DNA from: Pseudomonadales bacterium
GTDB lineage: Bacteria > Pseudomonadota > Gammaproteobacteria > Pseudomonadales > Azotimanducaceae
Assembly: GCA_041395945.1 (NCBI GenBank)
Contig: JAWKZN010000001.1
Coordinates: 1,798,001-1,862,000 of the forward strand
Length of the DNA: 64,000 nucleotides
Direction: 5' to 3'
The notes under the pieces were generated by a model that worked only from the letters and a program-made list of their open reading frames with translations, was not told the DNA's origin and made no database searches. Position numbers and translations under genes: made by a program. Below, piece after piece: positions 18,477 to 25,492 of this stretch; position 1 is the stretch's first letter, and every line of letters begins with the position of its first letter.

Positions 18477-19364
18477 TCAGGCCTTACCTTCTTCTTTCAG
18501 GCGCCGGTAGCGCGCCTTGGCCGCCATCCAGTTGTCATAGGCCTCGCCTTCCAGAAACGGCTGCTCCGCGGTGAATATGGTCGCCTTCCAGTGGTCACCC
18601 TGGGGCCATTCAAACGGCGCTACGATTGTCGAACCCGGTTTATCGGCAGTCTCCAGGAGATTGAGCGCCAGCTCGACGATCCGGGACTGCATCCCCGTAT
18701 CGAAGGGAACACCGCAGGGATTGCCCAGCGGAAAATCGACAAAGACAAGTCGGGGCACACCGCAGTTCTCCACAATGTCCCGCGCGGTCGCAATCACCAC
18801 GGTTGGAATACCGTTAGCTTCGAGATGTCGAGCGACCAGACTCACGGTCTGGTGGCAGACAGGTCAGACAGGTGTGAGGATGGCGACGTCGACACCATCC
18901 TCACGACACCTCCGCAGCACTTCAGGCGCATCCTGCTCGCTGGTCTGTCGCTGACTGTAAGCGGTGTACACACCATGGCAGCGCGGCGCGAAGCTGCCGA
19001 GTCGTCCTTCCGCTACCTTCTCCATGAGTCGCGAGACCGGAAAGTAGGAATTCACGTCATCGAGATGAGTAGCGTATTTATCGTAATGCTCCTGACGACT
19101 GAACAGCCTTTCCGGAGGCGTGTCCGTGGCAAGACTGTAGACGCTGCCGATCTGGTGATCCTTGCCCTTCTCCCGGCCTTTCCCATCCGCCGCCCGCACC
19201 CCGACATCGCTGGTGGACACGAGTACGGCACGGCACTCCGCCAGCGGCTTCGCCAGCGGCGCGAAGGGAATCTCGTCGAAGTGCGCCCACTGATATGGCT
19301 TCTGGTATCCCTGAGATAGGTAGTAATCCCGGGTCCTGTCGATGTATTTCACATGCTCACTCAT
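18477..19364 (-). CDS. Selenoprotein, GrdB/PrdB-like reductase family
   Basis: Read through the in-frame TGA at 18866-18864, the gene encodes 295 residues with selenocysteine at 167 (ILTPV-U-PVCHQTVSLVARHLE). The N-terminal half has VKYIDRTRDYYLSQGY and YQWAHFDEIPFAPL; the C-terminal half has GIPTVVIATARDIVENCGVPR and VDFPLGNPCG. Both halves match the glycine/sarcosine/betaine reductase selenoprotein B and proline reductase family. The U-x-x-C pair is the expected redox centre. The ATG follows AAAGGGG. Stopping at the TGA would give a 166-residue product lacking the active site. The paralogue at 53.8-54.7 kb keeps the same TGA. Its role in an aerobe-like genome is unknown. Confidence 0.88.
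18835..18853 (-). promoter_or_regulatory. Candidate bacterial SECIS hairpin
   Basis: Ten nucleotides after the UGA, the mRNA strand reads ACCAGACCGTGAGTCTGGT. This forms a perfect 7-bp stem with the 5-nt loop CGUGA. The stem starts 11 nt downstream of the UGA, as in E. coli fdhF, and the loop has G at its second position, as the bacterial SECIS model expects. The matching site in the second selenoprotein gene has the same size and offset. Confidence 0.75.
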
Positions 19365-19694
19365 AGCAGCCCCTTTGATCTTTTCGCCGAGTTTAAAACT
19401 TTGTTCCCCTGCCTTCACTACCCGGGATAAAGCCCTGTCAAAGCGTGGTGTGAAAGGCGGTCTCACCCTGCAGCGCCCTACGAACAGCCACTGGTGTGAT
19501 TTTCAAAAGCACAGAGACGGCACATTGATGCGCTTTTTTTCCGTTTCGACCATGATTGGCTGGTCATCCCCCCAAAGCCGTGACCAGGACAGAACGATCG
19601 TGCACGGGAAAAGGTATGATCGCCTGCAGTACGGAATGTCGAATTCCGCATTTCCCCACCGCGACCGGCGAGCGCACATAGAGGAGTCTGAAAG

Positions 19695-20246
19695 GTGAAA
19701 AAAGCAATTCTGCTCGCCGCTGTACTGGGTACTGCAGCCACCCCGGCCATCGCTGACGATCAGCGGCTCACGGAGTCCCGGGAGATTGCTGAAGCGTTCC
19801 AGCAGCAGCTCGGCGGAAAGTTGCAGGCAGCGCTGGCTGCGGGCGGGCCGCTCAACGCCATCGGCGTGTGCAGTGAGGTCGCGCCGGTCATTGCCGCCAG
19901 GCAGAGTGCTGCAAGCGGCGCCCAGGTTAGCCGTACGGCGCTGCGGGTGCGCAATCCCGATAATGCCCCTGACGAAGAAGCTCGGGCCGTGCTCGAGGAT
20001 TTCCGCCAGCAGATCAGTGCCGGTTCCGCAATGCCCGTAGAGTATTTTCAGGTAAACGATGACGGCAGCGCGCGCTTCATGAAGGCCATCGTGCTGCAGC
20101 CTATGTGCGCCCTGTGCCATGGGCAGACACTGGCCCCGGAGGTCCATGCGGCCGTGCAGCAGCACTACCCCGATGACCAGGCCACGGGTTTCGCGGTGGG
20201 TGAGTTACGCGGTGCGTTTCTCATCGACTGGCCGGCTGGCGGCTGA
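19695..20246 (+). CDS. DUF3365 protein with CxxCH haem motif
   Basis: The 183-residue exported protein has a signal peptide (MKKAILLAAVLGTAATPAIA). It carries the DUF3365 layout: an N-terminal ICxxVAP-like stretch (AIGVCSEVAPVIA), then RNPDNAPDEEA, and near the C-terminus the c-type haem motif CALCH. Covalent haem attachment in the periplasm is expected; the domain is otherwise seen in sensor proteins. The start is GTG 19695, eight bases after GAGGAG. The 330-bp gap separating it from the divergent selenoprotein gene contains no gene. Confidence 0.88.
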   Translation: MKKAILLAAVLGTAATPAIADDQRLTESREIAEAFQQQLGGKLQAALAAGGPLNAIGVCSEVAPVIAARQSAASGAQVSRTALRVRNPDNAPDEEARAVLEDFRQQISAGSAMPVEYFQVNDDGSARFMKAIVLQPMCALCHGQTLAPEVHAAVQQHYPDDQATGFAVGELRGAFLIDWPAGG

Positions 20247-20391
20247 CCGGGCGGGAACCTGCATGTCGATGCGGGTGGGTATCGGTCATGCTCAGTGCAA
20301 TGGAACAGAAGCATTCAGTGAGCGAAAGATCGAGCACCTCACTACTATGTCTCAGCCACCCTATGGCAATTAATCAGGATTGGAGGCGCGT

Positions 20392-21231
20392 ATGAAATTT
20401 GCTCTGTTCGGCATCAACAACGGTATCTGTGCGGATCCGTCGGTCATGAAGAATGTATCTGTCAGGGCCGAACAGGCCGGTTTCGAGTCCCTGTGGACGG
20501 CTGAACACGTTGTGCTGCCGGACCCGCAGGTACCCCCATCGCCTGCACCTCCGTTGACGCCGATGATTCACCCGTCGACATCGCTGGCCTATATCGCAGG
20601 AGTCACATCAACGATCAGACTCGCAACCGGTATAACACTTTTGGCGCAACGCAATGCGGTGGTACTGGCCAAAGAGATGGCAAGCGTCGACTGTCTGTCT
20701 AATGGTCGTTTGATCCTGGGTGTGGGGGCGGGATATCTGAAGGCAGAGTTTGATGCACTCGGTGTCGAATTCACCGAAAGGGGAGCACGTACGGAAGAAT
20801 ACATCCGGGCAATGCGGGAACTGTGGACTGCAGACAACCCGGCATTCGCAGGTCGCTTTGTAAATTTCAAGGGAATTCAAAGCCGGCCCCGGCCCGTACA
20901 GGTGGGTGGGCCGCCTATAGTCATGGGCGGAGCCAGTGCCGCTGCTTTCAGACGCGCAGTTGAACTCAGCCAGGGCTGGTATGGGTTCGCGATGGATGTG
21001 CAGACGGCTGCCAGTTCAGTAGCGGGATTAAAAGAAGCAGCTCAGAAATCTGAACGACCCGAAACACTGGGGAAGCTCGAGATCAGTATTACTCCGCGAG
21101 CACCGGTCACTGCGTCACTCATTCGGGAATACGAGGACCTCGGTGTTGATCGGCTGATCCTGTTGCAGACGGGTCGTACTGAAGCTGAACTGCTCGCCGC
21201 GATCGACAGAACTTCAGCCGAGTATTTCTAG
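20392..21231 (+). CDS. LLM class F420-dependent-type oxidoreductase
   Basis: The 279-residue luciferase-like TIM-barrel protein has MKFALFGINNG, FESLWTAEHVVLP, LATGITLLAQRNAVVLAKEMASVDCLSNGRLILGVGAGY and GGPPIVMGGAS. These are the pattern of F420-dependent subfamilies (TIGR03619-like). Such enzymes act on small ketones, alcohols or xenobiotics; the substrate is not evident. Whether F420 or FMN is used cannot be decided from sequence alone. The ATG is six bases after GGAGG. The 145-bp gap upstream shows no gene. Confidence 0.9.
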   Translation: MKFALFGINNGICADPSVMKNVSVRAEQAGFESLWTAEHVVLPDPQVPPSPAPPLTPMIHPSTSLAYIAGVTSTIRLATGITLLAQRNAVVLAKEMASVDCLSNGRLILGVGAGYLKAEFDALGVEFTERGARTEEYIRAMRELWTADNPAFAGRFVNFKGIQSRPRPVQVGGPPIVMGGASAAAFRRAVELSQGWYGFAMDVQTAASSVAGLKEAAQKSERPETLGKLEISITPRAPVTASLIREYEDLGVDRLILLQTGRTEAELLAAIDRTSAEYF

Positions 21232-21327
21232 GGGCCTGCAGCGGGCAAATCTGGACCTGGTATCAGAGATCTGCAATGAGTCCTGTGTACCCGGGTTCGC
21301 CCGCGATCTGACACGCCCCTATCGCCT

Positions 21328-21356
21328 TTGAAACCCGTTATCCAATCGGATACCAT
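21328..21356 (+). promoter_or_regulatory. Promoter with embedded operator for HTH/NTase pair
   Basis: TTGAAA at 21328-21333 and TACCAT at 21351-21356 are spaced 17 bp apart. Between and across them lies a near-perfect inverted repeat, GTTATCC-AATC-GGATACC (21337-21354). Transcription would start within a base or two of the ATG at 21362, so the message is probably leaderless. An operator here suggests autoregulation by the HTH protein. Confidence 0.55.
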
Positions 21357-21361
21357 GCGGT

Positions 21362-21697
21362 ATGGCTGCATCAAGTCACGTGCATTCGACCGCCGCCCTG
21401 CTCGCACAGGCAAGAGCAGAGGCCGGGCTATCTCTCCGGGATCTCGCCCGGCGAGCGAGTACCTCCCACGCAACGCTTTCTGCCTATGAGCGTGGCCGGA
21501 AAGTCCCATCTGTCGTCACCTATATCAGAATCCTGGAGGCCTGCGGCAACGCCGTAGACGTTCAGCTCCAGCCTCGAATCAGAGAAAAGGACGGCATTCC
21601 AAGAGGAGACGAACTGGAATCTGTGCTGCAACTCGCCGCCCAGTTTCCAGCAAAGGCATCAAGATATCTCGATCTACCGGTTTTCCCCCGTGGATAA
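21362..21697 (+). CDS. XRE-type HTH protein (antitoxin-like)
   Basis: The 111-residue protein has a clear Cro/CI HTH at about 12-62 (LLAQARAEAGLSLRDLARRASTSHATLSAYERGRKVPSVVTYIRILEACG). A short tail of about 45 residues ends in LDLPVFPRG. Its stop overlaps the start of the nucleotidyltransferase gene by 8 nt, so the two are translationally coupled. The inverted repeat in its own promoter suggests autoregulation. The pair has the architecture of a toxin-antitoxin or abortive-infection module, with this as the regulator/antitoxin. Confidence 0.85.
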   Translation: MAASSHVHSTAALLAQARAEAGLSLRDLARRASTSHATLSAYERGRKVPSVVTYIRILEACGNAVDVQLQPRIREKDGIPRGDELESVLQLAAQFPAKASRYLDLPVFPRG

Positions 21698-22220
21698 TCT
21701 TGTTGAAAAGATCATCCATCTGCATGAACGCCTGCACCAGCAGGACATTCCCCACGCATTCGGCGGTGCTCTGGCCCTGGCCTGGTGTACGGAACGCGCC
21801 CGGGGCACCATCGACATCGATGTAAACCTGCTCATCCCGGCAGGCGACTGGCAGAAGGCAGTGGATGCCCTACCGGCAGACGTGAAGGTGACCCGGAAAG
21901 ACCGAGAGATCCTGAAACGCGACGGTCAGGCGCGCGTCTGGTGGGACAAAACGCCGCTCGACCTCTTTCTGAACTCGACCGGGTTTCATGCTGGCATTGA
22001 GTCCCGCGTCCGCTGGGAAACGATTGCAGGAAAGTCACTGCCATTCCTTTCCTGCTTCGACCTGGCGGTGTTCAAAGCCTTCTTCAATCGCACCAGGGAC
22101 TGGGCCGATCTGGAAGAAATGGCGCGTGCCGGCACGCTGCAGAAGGAGCTTGTACAGGCGACACTGATCGGCTATCTCGGCGCAGACGATGAGCGAATCG
22201 GCAAGCTGACGGCGCTGTAA
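21690..22220 (+). CDS. AbiEii/MNT-like nucleotidyltransferase (toxin-like)
   Basis: The 176-residue protein has nucleotidyltransferase-fold motifs: AFGGALALAW for nucleotide contact, and TIDIDVNLLI, whose D-x-D should bind metal. It shares FLSCFDLAVFKAFFNRTRDWADLEEM with AbiEii/minimal nucleotidyltransferases. Such enzymes transfer nucleotides to tRNA or proteins in toxin systems. The start is GTG 21690, inside the HTH gene. It is shorter than AbiEii proteins (about 300 residues), so it is a compact variant. The toxin role is inferred from the pairing. Confidence 0.82.
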   Translation: MDNLVEKIIHLHERLHQQDIPHAFGGALALAWCTERARGTIDIDVNLLIPAGDWQKAVDALPADVKVTRKDREILKRDGQARVWWDKTPLDLFLNSTGFHAGIESRVRWETIAGKSLPFLSCFDLAVFKAFFNRTRDWADLEEMARAGTLQKELVQATLIGYLGADDERIGKLTAL

Positions 22221-22272
22221 TCCAGGGTCGGTATCAGCCGGGACATCTCAGCGCCGAACATTGGCACGACGT

Positions 22273-23226
22273 CTAAGATCCCGGCACGACCTGGGCGGTC
22301 GTGCGCTCGACCACCCGCTCATCTCCGGGATGCTGAACCGGGACGGGAATCCCGGTGGGCTGATCCAGCAGATACTGCACCAGCGCCCAATTGACAGTCG
22401 CCAGCTGGTCGCCGGCGGCGGCTTCGATCCGGCGCTGCAACTCGCCGGGTGGAGCCGTGCCGTAAACGTCAGGGTGAACCTCGGCATAGAGTTCCCCGTA
22501 ACGCCAGCCAACCTTGTAGGGTTCGTTGACGATCCGTACGGGCACGTCAGGGCGCATCATTTCCGCAAGCGCCTCCACGTGCTGGTTGTACATGCGGATG
22601 CAGCCGAGACTGGCGGTCTGACCTACGGCAAACGGCTGATTGGTGCCGTGAATGAAATAGCTGGGAATTCCCAGGGCGATCGCCATGCTGCCCATGGGGT
22701 TGTCGGGCCCGGGCGGCACAACGGCCGGCAGCGGATCACCGCGCTCGGCATGCTCGCGACGCGCTGTGGGGCCCGGCATCCAGGCAGGGTTGGGAATCAC
22801 GCTCGTCACCCGTGTCTCGACAATTGGGGTCGGAAAGTCCAGCCGCCCCAGGCCCACCGGAAAGGTGATCACCGTGCGGCCACCCGGCGGAAAGTAGTAG
22901 AGGCGGAACTCGGCCACGTTGATCACCACACCCTCCCGGACACCGGAGGGCAGCACGTAGCCGGTAGGCAGATCGATGGCGGTTCCTTCACCGGGTAGCC
23001 ACGGGTCTACCCCGGGATTGGCATCGATCAGCTCCCGCCAGCCGAGGCCCCGCGCCACGGCCACCGACGCGAACGTATCCTCATGTCGCGTCTTCAGGAG
23101 CGTGACCCCACCCACGACATCGGTGTCGACAATCCCATAGGCCGCCGCCCGGGCGGCAGGAGCGACCGGAAGGATTGCCAGCCAGATCACGACGGCTCCA
23201 ATGTACCCGCAGGCCTGCCGCATCAT
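22273..23226 (-). CDS. L,D-transpeptidase (YkuD) with LysM-like region
   Basis: The product is about 317 residues with a signal peptide (GAVVIWLAILPVAPAARA). A LysM-like stretch follows (TRHEDTFASVAVARGLGWRELIDANPGVDPWLPGEG). The YkuD domain has IHGTNQPFAVGQTASLGCIRM, giving the catalytic His and Cys of the HX(n)SxGCxR motif. The family makes 3-3 crosslinks in peptidoglycan or attaches Braun lipoprotein in the periplasm. ATG 23226 follows AAAGGTG; the upstream in-frame ATG at 23250 is an alternative. Confidence 0.92.
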   Translation of the reverse strand: MMRQACGYIGAVVIWLAILPVAPAARAAAYGIVDTDVVGGVTLLKTRHEDTFASVAVARGLGWRELIDANPGVDPWLPGEGTAIDLPTGYVLPSGVREGVVINVAEFRLYYFPPGGRTVITFPVGLGRLDFPTPIVETRVTSVIPNPAWMPGPTARREHAERGDPLPAVVPPGPDNPMGSMAIALGIPSYFIHGTNQPFAVGQTASLGCIRMYNQHVEALAEMMRPDVPVRIVNEPYKVGWRYGELYAEVHPDVYGTAPPGELQRRIEAAAGDQLATVNWALVQYLLDQPTGIPVPVQHPGDERVVERTTAQVVPGS

Positions 23227-23346
23227 GCGGCACCTTTGCATTTTCAACATTCCATATCCATGACGCGCATCCGTTGCGAAGCATACAGAATCGAGAGCGT
23301 ACTACCGAGCCTGGCCACACAGAACGATGATACAAGCAGGATTGGG

Positions 23347-23366
23347 TTCGGCGCGTAGGCGCCGAA
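23347..23366. repeat. 8-bp perfect hairpin TTCGGCGC-GTAG-GCGCCGAA
   Basis: A perfect 8-bp inverted repeat with a 4-nt loop lies about 120 bp upstream of the transpeptidase start. No T-run follows on either strand. The whole 23227-23689 stretch has no credible gene; it holds this hairpin and the tRNA-like remnant. Confidence 0.5.
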
Positions 23367-23530
23367 ACCGCCTCGGCACGATGCCCGCTACCTCCTTCCG
23401 CACCGACATTTGGGACCTTCAGGAAATCTACAGCCAATCTGCAGACCGCCTCCATGGTCCCGGCGACCGTGTCGGTGAGCCCCGATAGATTCGAGCCCTG
23501 GGAGTGGACTTTCAGCGTGTCCTGCGGCCC

Positions 23531-23588
23531 CACACGAAAGAGAATGACTGAATGGCGGAGCGCAACGTACTCGAACTAGCAACCCCCA
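23531..23588 (-). repeat. Decayed copy of tRNA-Asp 3' end and flank (att-like)
   Basis: These 58 bases align without gaps to the intact tRNA-Asp 3' part and its downstream flank once the IS and one target duplication are removed: 25471-25492 joined to 26805-26840. About 43 of 58 positions match. The matches include AAAGAGAATGA in the flank, TGGCGGAGCG at the acceptor/CCA end and TCGAAC in the T-loop. It lies in the same orientation as the intact gene, so the two are direct repeats about 3.3 kb apart. Such repeats are typical of integration at a tRNA 3' end; an old tRNA duplication is the alternative. Confidence 0.6.
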
Positions 23589-23689
23589 TCGTTGCTACCG
23601 CTGCTACGATGGCCATCAGGTCAACTCAGCCATAATCTCAGCAATGTTGCAGTCAACAAGAGCGAAGCTAGCGCCAACGCGGAGCGACC

Positions 23690-24379
23690 GTGATTCCGCA
23701 TGAACCCTTAGCCAGCTATCAGTTGGACTGGCTCGGAGAAGTCCTCCTGAATCGCATCGACGACGATGCGGACACAGAGGGTCTCGATGAGGGCATCCTG
23801 GACATCCCCGAACTGGACGGTTTTCTCACCGCCGTCGTGAGCGGCCCAGTCGTCTTGGTCCCCTCACGTTGGCTTCCAGCGATGTGGGGTGACTTCGAGC
23901 CCGTCTGGAATAGTGCCGACGAGTTTCAGCGGTTCATGTCGCTACTGATGCAGCACTCGAACAGCATTGCCGGGATGCTGGTGGAGACCCCGGAAGCCTT
24001 CGAACCCATGTTTTACGAACGGAAGTTAGAAGACCGAGCCGTCACCATCGTCGACGAGTGGTGCGAAGGCTATGTGCGTGGCGTTCGCCTAGCCGAGAAA
24101 GAATGGCGTGCTGGCGGGCAGGAAATCGCGGACCTGCTCGCGCCCATTCGCGCGTTCACAGAAGAGACGAATTGGCACGGGCATGCGCTGAGCGACAAAG
24201 CGGAGGTCGAGAGAATTCGCGACTCGATTGCACCGAACGTACGCGCCATTCATGCGAAGTGGCTAGCGGAACGCTCTGTCCCTCAGGTGCCGGCGCGCCG
24301 AGACCGGCCGCGCGTGGGGAGGAACGACCCGTGCCCCTGTGGAAGCGGGAAAAAGTACAAACGCTGCTGTCTTCAGTAG
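23690..24379 (+). CDS. YecA/UPF0149-like protein with SEC-C zinc motif
   Basis: The 229-residue protein has an N-terminal UPF0149-type helical domain (GILDIPELDGFLTAVVSGP, CEGYVRGVRL). After a short linker it ends in the SEC-C motif RNDPCPCGSGKKYKRCC, which binds one zinc. SEC-C tails occur on SecA and on many accessory proteins, where they contact ribosomes or other partners. The start is GTG 23690 after GGAG. It lies inside the tRNA-Asp-flanked segment and has no operon partner. Confidence 0.88.
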   Translation: MIPHEPLASYQLDWLGEVLLNRIDDDADTEGLDEGILDIPELDGFLTAVVSGPVVLVPSRWLPAMWGDFEPVWNSADEFQRFMSLLMQHSNSIAGMLVETPEAFEPMFYERKLEDRAVTIVDEWCEGYVRGVRLAEKEWRAGGQEIADLLAPIRAFTEETNWHGHALSDKAEVERIRDSIAPNVRAIHAKWLAERSVPQVPARRDRPRVGRNDPCPCGSGKKYKRCCLQ

Positions 24380-24450
24380 CCGGCGCGGCTTATAGCGTGA
24401 GTTGAGATCAGTGTCGTCGCGGTCGGATGGGTGGCGCCGACATTGGCTGG

Positions 24451-24505
24451 TTGACACTCGCGACGAGCTCAGTATGATCTTTACCGTATATACATGGGTA
24501 AAGAT
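24451..24505 (+). promoter_or_regulatory. Strong sigma70 promoter and operator of the AbrB-PIN module
   Basis: TTGACA at 24451-24456 and TATGAT at 24473-24478 are 16 bp apart, close to consensus. A perfect inverted repeat, ATCTTTACC (24477-24485) and GGTAAAGAT (24497-24505), begins inside the -10 and ends directly at the ATG at 24506, with the palindrome GTATATAC at its centre. A protein bound here would block both polymerase and translation start, which fits AbrB-type antitoxin autoregulation. Confidence 0.7.
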
Positions 24506-24724
24506 ATGCCAAAGGTCAGCAGCAAACGCCAGATCACGCTTCCGATCGATCTGTGCGAGGAAGTCGATATTGCGCCTGGAGACATGGTGGAGATGTACGT
24601 CTACCGGGGACAGATCACGGTGGTGAAGAAGGAGACCGGAGCGGCCAAAGGTGTGATAAGACATTTGCGTGGCGACAGCAGGATCACCGACGAGCAATCC
24701 CGGCAGCGCGCCCTGGCGGAGTGA
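24506..24724 (+). CDS. AbrB/MazE-like antitoxin
   Basis: The 72-residue protein has the swapped-hairpin AbrB/SpoVT DNA-binding fold (MPKVSSKRQITLPIDLCEEVDIAPGDMVEMYVYRGQITVVKK). A C-terminal tail of about 30 residues would wrap the toxin. The start is ATG 24506 directly after the operator repeat; ATG 24494 is possible but lies inside it. The stop overlaps the PIN gene by 4 nt. As an antitoxin it should neutralise the PIN nuclease and repress its own promoter. Confidence 0.88.
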   Translation: MPKVSSKRQITLPIDLCEEVDIAPGDMVEMYVYRGQITVVKKETGAAKGVIRHLRGDSRITDEQSRQRALAE

Positions 24725-25155
24725 TCGCTGTCGATACCAACGTGCTCCTGCGCTACGTGCTGCAGGATGAGCCCGCCCGGGAGGCGAAGGCGCGCCGCAT
24801 AATTCAGGGTTCGGCGCTGGTGCTGGTGACGGATGTGGTGCTCGTCGAGGCGCTGTGGACCCTGAAGGGGCCGAAGTACCGGGCGAGCAAGGACGACCTG
24901 ATCACGGTCGTTGAAGGCCTGTTCCGCGAGCCAAACATTCGATTCGAGGATGCACCAACCGTTTGGCGGGCGTTGCACGACTACCGCATTGCTGAGCGTG
25001 TGAAGGTCGGCGGCAAGCGCAAGAACGCGGATTTCGCCGATGCATTGATCGTCAACAAGGCGAGATTCGTGGCGCAGATCACGTCGGAACATCTGGACGG
25101 TGTGTATACGTTTGATGCGGCCGCGAGAGCCATCGACGGAACGAAGGCACCGTAG
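24721..25155 (+). CDS. PIN-domain RNase toxin (VapC-like)
   Basis: The 144-residue PIN-fold protein has the acidic metal residues in family order: AVDTNVLLRYV near the N-terminus, a central Glu (VEALWTL), and NADFADALIVNKA. The terminal YTFDAAARAIDGTK matches the common PIN ending (TFD). Such toxins cut tRNA or rRNA and arrest growth. The start is GTG 24721 in a GTGA overlap with the antitoxin, giving tight coupling. The module fits an accessory, possibly mobile, segment. Confidence 0.9.
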   Translation: MIAVDTNVLLRYVLQDEPAREAKARRIIQGSALVLVTDVVLVEALWTLKGPKYRASKDDLITVVEGLFREPNIRFEDAPTVWRALHDYRIAERVKVGGKRKNADFADALIVNKARFVAQITSEHLDGVYTFDAAARAIDGTKAP

Positions 25156-25441
25156 CCGGATGACCGTTCCCCATAGCGCTTCCCAGTTCGAAACGCTTCC
25201 GACCGCTCTTGCTCAACAGGGAGACATTCGGAGACGACTCCGCTGACGATTACCTTGCGACCATGCAGTCAGATCAAACCAAGACCCCGGGCGTGATGCT
25301 CCGCCGATGCTGATTTTCGATCAATCGGGACCTCGCGCTGCTCCAACTGAGAACTGCACGGCACTGGTACCAAGTTGGCCGACGTTCGGAGGAGTGAGAC
25401 CCCGCTATCGGCGCAACGACCGCGCTAACCCTTTGAAAGAA

Positions 25442-25465
25442 CGGCAGGTTCTAAAGAACCTACCG
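25442..25465 (-). terminator. Hairpin, probable former terminator of the tRNA-Asp transcript
   Basis: An 11-bp stem with a 2-nt loop (CGGTAGGTTCT / AGAACCTGCCG on the minus strand) is followed by TTCTTTC. One pair is a G-U wobble on the minus strand but a C-A mismatch on the plus strand, so the RNA works in tRNA-Asp's direction. Without the IS it would lie about 27 nt past the tRNA CCA end. The surrounding 25156-25492 gap shows no gene. Confidence 0.5.
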
Positions 25466-25492
25466 GGACCCACATAAAAGAGAATGAATAGA

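Noticed and set aside
18864..19466. Reading the first selenoprotein as two genes separated by a stop
   Set aside because: The downstream half has no start or ribosome-binding site, the frame is unchanged, and the paralogue has a TGA at the same residue with a matched hairpin.
23347..23366. Hairpin as an intrinsic terminator
   Set aside because: No T-run on either side and no gene ends nearby.
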